Below are positions 62,005 through 64,000 of a stretch of 64,000 nt of DNA, one piece after another. The DNA is from Fibrobacterota bacterium (GTDB lineage Bacteria > Fibrobacterota > Fibrobacteria > UBA5070): positions 33,648 to 97,647 of the forward strand of contig JAKPQQ010000064.1 in assembly GCA_029557215.1 (NCBI GenBank), read 5' to 3'. The notes under the pieces are model-generated. The model did not search any database. It was given only the letters and a program-made list of their open reading frames with translations, and was not told the DNA's origin. A program made the translations under genes and the position numbers. Within the stretch, counting starts at the first letter, position 1. Each line of letters starts with the position of its first letter.

Positions 62005-62496
62005 TCAGTCGTCCAGGAGGCTTCGCAGCATCCAGGTGGTCTTTTCGTGCACGTCCAGGCGCTGCGTGAGCAGATCCAGCGTGGGCTGGTCGTTGGCGTC
62101 GTCGGCCAGCGGCAGGATGGACCGCGCCGTGCGGGCCACGGCCTCGTTGCCGGAAATCAGGATCGCGATCATCTCTTCGGCCTTGGGGACGCCGGCGGGC
62201 TCCTTGATGGACGAAAGCTTCCCGAACTCCTTGAAGGTGCCCGGAGCCGGGAATCCGAGCGACCGGATGCGTTCGGCGATGGGGTCGACGGCGTTCCAGA
62301 GCTCGGTGTACTGCACCATGAACATGTTGTGCAGCGTGTTGAACATGGGGCCCTTCACGTTCCAGTGGAAATTGTGGGTCGCCATGTAGAGCGTGAAGGT
62401 GTCGGCGAGCAGCTTGGACAGCCCTTCGCTGATCTTCTCGCGGTCCTTCTGGGCGATTCCGTTGTCCATGGCGGGAGCCTTGGTCTTCTTCGACAT
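62005..62496 (-). CDS. dps: Dps-family ferritin-like DNA-protection protein
   Basis: Dps dodecamers oxidise and store iron and protect DNA from oxidative damage. The 163-residue product has the intersubunit ferroxidase ligands in [11 protein letters not shown] and the downstream [16 protein letters not shown], with a Lys-rich N-terminal tail (MSKKTKAP). I chose ATG 62496 because AGGAAG precedes it; an open start 30 bases upstream has no ribosome site. It stands among iron-regulated genes, but no operator was seen at its own start. Confidence 0.92.
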   Translation of the reverse strand: MSKKTKAPAMDNGIAQKDREKISEGLSKLLADTFTLYMATHNFHWNVKGPMFNTLHNMFMVQYTELWNAVDPIAERIRSLGFPAPGTFKEFGKLSSIKEPAGVPKAEEMIAILISGNEAVARTARSILPLADDANDQPTLDLLTQRLDVHEKTTWMLRSLLDD

Positions 62497-62566
62497 TTTC
62501 CGGTCTTCCTTTCTCGAGGTCTTCATTCGGTGGATGGATGGAGGGGTGACGCGATGCGGACGCGGA

Positions 62567-63445
62567 TCAGGCCAGCGCCACGTCCAGGAACATCATGGCG
62601 ACGAATCCCGCCAGCAACCCGAAGGTCGCCGGGGTCTCGTGGCCTTGGCGGTGGGATTCGGGAATGATCTCGTGCGAGATCACGAACAGCATGGCGCCCG
62701 CGCAGACCGCCAGCGCGACCGGCAGCGCGGCGGCCGAAAACCCCACCAGGACCGCGCCGATCAAACCCGCCAGAGGTTCGACCGCTCCGGACGCGGCGCC
62801 CACCAGCGCCGATCTCCAGGCGGGGACGCCGATTCCTGTCAGGGCCAGGGCCACCACCAGCCCTTCGGGCGCGTCCTGGAACCCGATTCCGATCCCCAGC
62901 GCGGCGGCCTTGCCAAGGTCGCCGGCCCCGTACGAGACACCCACGGCAAGGCCTTCGGGGATGTTGTGCAGAGTGACGGCCACCACGAAGAGCCAAATCC
63001 TGCGGATGCGCATCTGGTGGTGGTTGGGGCCTTCGTATCCGGTGACCACGTGGGCGTGCGGCACGGCGCGATCCAGTCCCCAAAGGAACAGCCCCCCGAA
63101 CAAAAGCCCCGCTCCCACAAGCGATACCGCGGGCCATCCCGGTCCCACGAGTGCGGTCGATTTTTCCAGGGAAGGCAGCAGGAGCGAAAAGATGGAAGCC
63201 GCCAGCATGATTCCCGCGCCGGTTCCCAGCAACGTGTCCTGCAGAAGGGCGCTGGTGCGGCGCACGAAGAAGATCGCGTAGGCGCCCAGCCCCGTGGCCA
63301 GCGCGCCGCCAAGCGTGGCGACCACCGCGCCGCGGATCTCGCCGACGAACACGCCCGCGCCGACCATGCCCACCAGAACCGCGACGGCTGCCAGCAGCGC
63401 GGCGCTCAGGACGGATTCCGGATTGTTGCGGATCGTGGCGACCAT
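62567..63445 (-). CDS. ZIP-family metal transporter
   Basis: ZIP proteins usually import Zn2+ and other divalent ions. The 292-residue product has eight membrane helices with the binuclear metal motif [10 protein letters not shown] in helix 4 and EPLAG and [13 protein letters not shown] in and after helix 5. The long loop with a GPNHHQMR segment and the overall layout fit the GufA/ZupT branch. I chose ATG 63445, nine bases from GGGAG; a TTG at 63466 is also open. Confidence 0.9.
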   Translation of the reverse strand: MVATIRNNPESVLSAALLAAVAVLVGMVGAGVFVGEIRGAVVATLGGALATGLGAYAIFFVRRTSALLQDTLLGTGAGIMLAASIFSLLLPSLEKSTALVGPGWPAVSLVGAGLLFGGLFLWGLDRAVPHAHVVTGYEGPNHHQMRIRRIWLFVVAVTLHNIPEGLAVGVSYGAGDLGKAAALGIGIGFQDAPEGLVVALALTGIGVPAWRSALVGAASGAVEPLAGLIGAVLVGFSAAALPVALAVCAGAMLFVISHEIIPESHRQGHETPATFGLLAGFVAMMFLDVALA

Positions 63446-63528
63446 GGACGACATCTCCCGAGTCAAGCGATCTTCACGGCTTCATCCCAATCTACCACAC
63501 CAAAAAACGATTCGTTCATCGGGTTTTC

Positions 63529-63957
63529 CTATCGGGTGTCGCGATCGCGCCGATCGGACCTCGCTTGGGCGGCGGCACCTGGCATCGCGTCGCGACGGAC
63601 CGTTCGCATCCGGGCGATATGGATGGTGACGCCGACCCCGATCGCCAGCAACATCAACTGGACCGCCCACATGTTCCGCGGCACGCCCCAAAGCGCCGAC
63701 GCCCCCAGGCTCAGCCAGAGGAACGCCAGGATCCCGATCTTGCCGTGCAAGGGGATTCCCTGGCCGCTGCGGTAGCTGCGCAGGTAGGGACCGAACCATC
63801 GGTTGTCGTGCAGCCAGGCGTTCAGGCGTGGCGACGCTCGCGAAAAACACGCCGCGGCAAGCAACAGGAACGGAGTGGCCGGCACCAACGGCAGCACGAT
63901 TCCCGCCACGCCCATGGCCACGGCCAAGCAACCGATCGCGATCAATACATGGCGCAT
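63529..63957 (-). CDS. YbaN/DUF454-family membrane protein
   Basis: The 142-residue product has three or four membrane helices and the family markers IVLPLVPATPFLLLAAACFSRASPR, WLHDNRWFGPYLRSYRSGQGIP and KIGILAFLWLS. Function in this family is unknown. GGGGAG lies about nine bases before the ATG. The C-terminal tail is basic. Right of it, bases 63958-64000 show only its leader. Confidence 0.88.
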   Translation of the reverse strand: MRHVLIAIGCLAVAMGVAGIVLPLVPATPFLLLAAACFSRASPRLNAWLHDNRWFGPYLRSYRSGQGIPLHGKIGILAFLWLSLGASALWGVPRNMWAVQLMLLAIGVGVTIHIARMRTVRRDAMPGAAAQARSDRRDRDTR

Positions 63958-64000
63958 GGCCGATACTCCCCGGAAGGACGCGACTCGCCGTTCATGGGCG

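Noticed and set aside
1..64000. tRNA, rRNA or CRISPR array
   Set aside because: No cloverleaf with T-loop signature, rRNA core sequence or regularly spaced direct repeats were found by eye.

Overview
This 64 kb window is from a GC-rich (roughly two-thirds G+C by eye) Gram-negative, double-membrane bacterium. It carries a type VI secretion locus, Mce/Mla-type lipid transport, TonB/ExbBD with a TonB-dependent receptor, several outer-membrane beta-barrels and an RND metal pump. One large secreted phosphatase ends in a domain that looks like a type IX secretion sorting domain, which together with base composition suggests a member of the Fibrobacterota/FCB side of the tree. That placement is an inference; no rRNA or tRNA gene is visible. 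No CRISPR array, prophage or intact insertion sequence was seen.

Layout. (1) 1-16.4 kb, type VI secretion: tssK-tssL-tssM-tssA run leftward off the window edge. Diverging from them is a PEGA/beta-barrel/SUMF1 fusion with a periplasmic solute-binding protein, then an NlpC/P60 lipoprotein, two small exported proteins, the ClpV ATPase and VgrG. Sheath, baseplate and TssJ genes must lie outside. (2) 17-22 kb: a coupled operon of Mce/Mla permease, ATPase, MCE protein and auxiliary lipoprotein, ending in an unrecognised outer-membrane protein. (3) 22-27 kb: a tandem SagB-type nitroreductase, a PPP phosphatase overlapping a CBM48 protein with a histone-H1-like tail, two unknown proteins and a CDF metal exporter. 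(4) 27-42 kb, phosphorus acquisition: alkaline phosphatase, a phytase-like/5'-nucleotidase fusion, and a complete C-P lyase operon phnCDE-(acetyltransferase)-phnGHIJKLM. The operon ends in a TIM-barrel protein carrying all nine endonuclease-IV-type zinc ligands, a candidate replacement for the absent PhnP. (5) 42-55 kb, iron: feoAB, exbBD-tonB, TonB-dependent receptor, PepSY reductase-like protein, a porin, and a flavinylation set (FMN-binding protein, membrane protein, Tat-exported ApbE). (6) 55-61 kb: CDF exporter, small metal-ligand-rich protein and a czcCBA-type efflux system. (7) 61-64 kb: small unknown protein, Dps, ZIP transporter and a YbaN-family protein.

Regulation and DNA-level signals. 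A related A/T-rich operator (TGAGA...GAGACTTAAT-like, or an inverted repeat of TGAGA) sits in front of or over the start of at least seven genes of the iron/metal part; it is probably the Fur box of this organism. Separately, a near-palindromic 13-mer family, 5'-GACGGWTYYYGTC-3' and close variants, recurs more than twenty times, almost always inside genes and often forcing rare codons. It is the most unusual signal in the window and resembles a genome-wide sequence tag such as a DNA-uptake signal.
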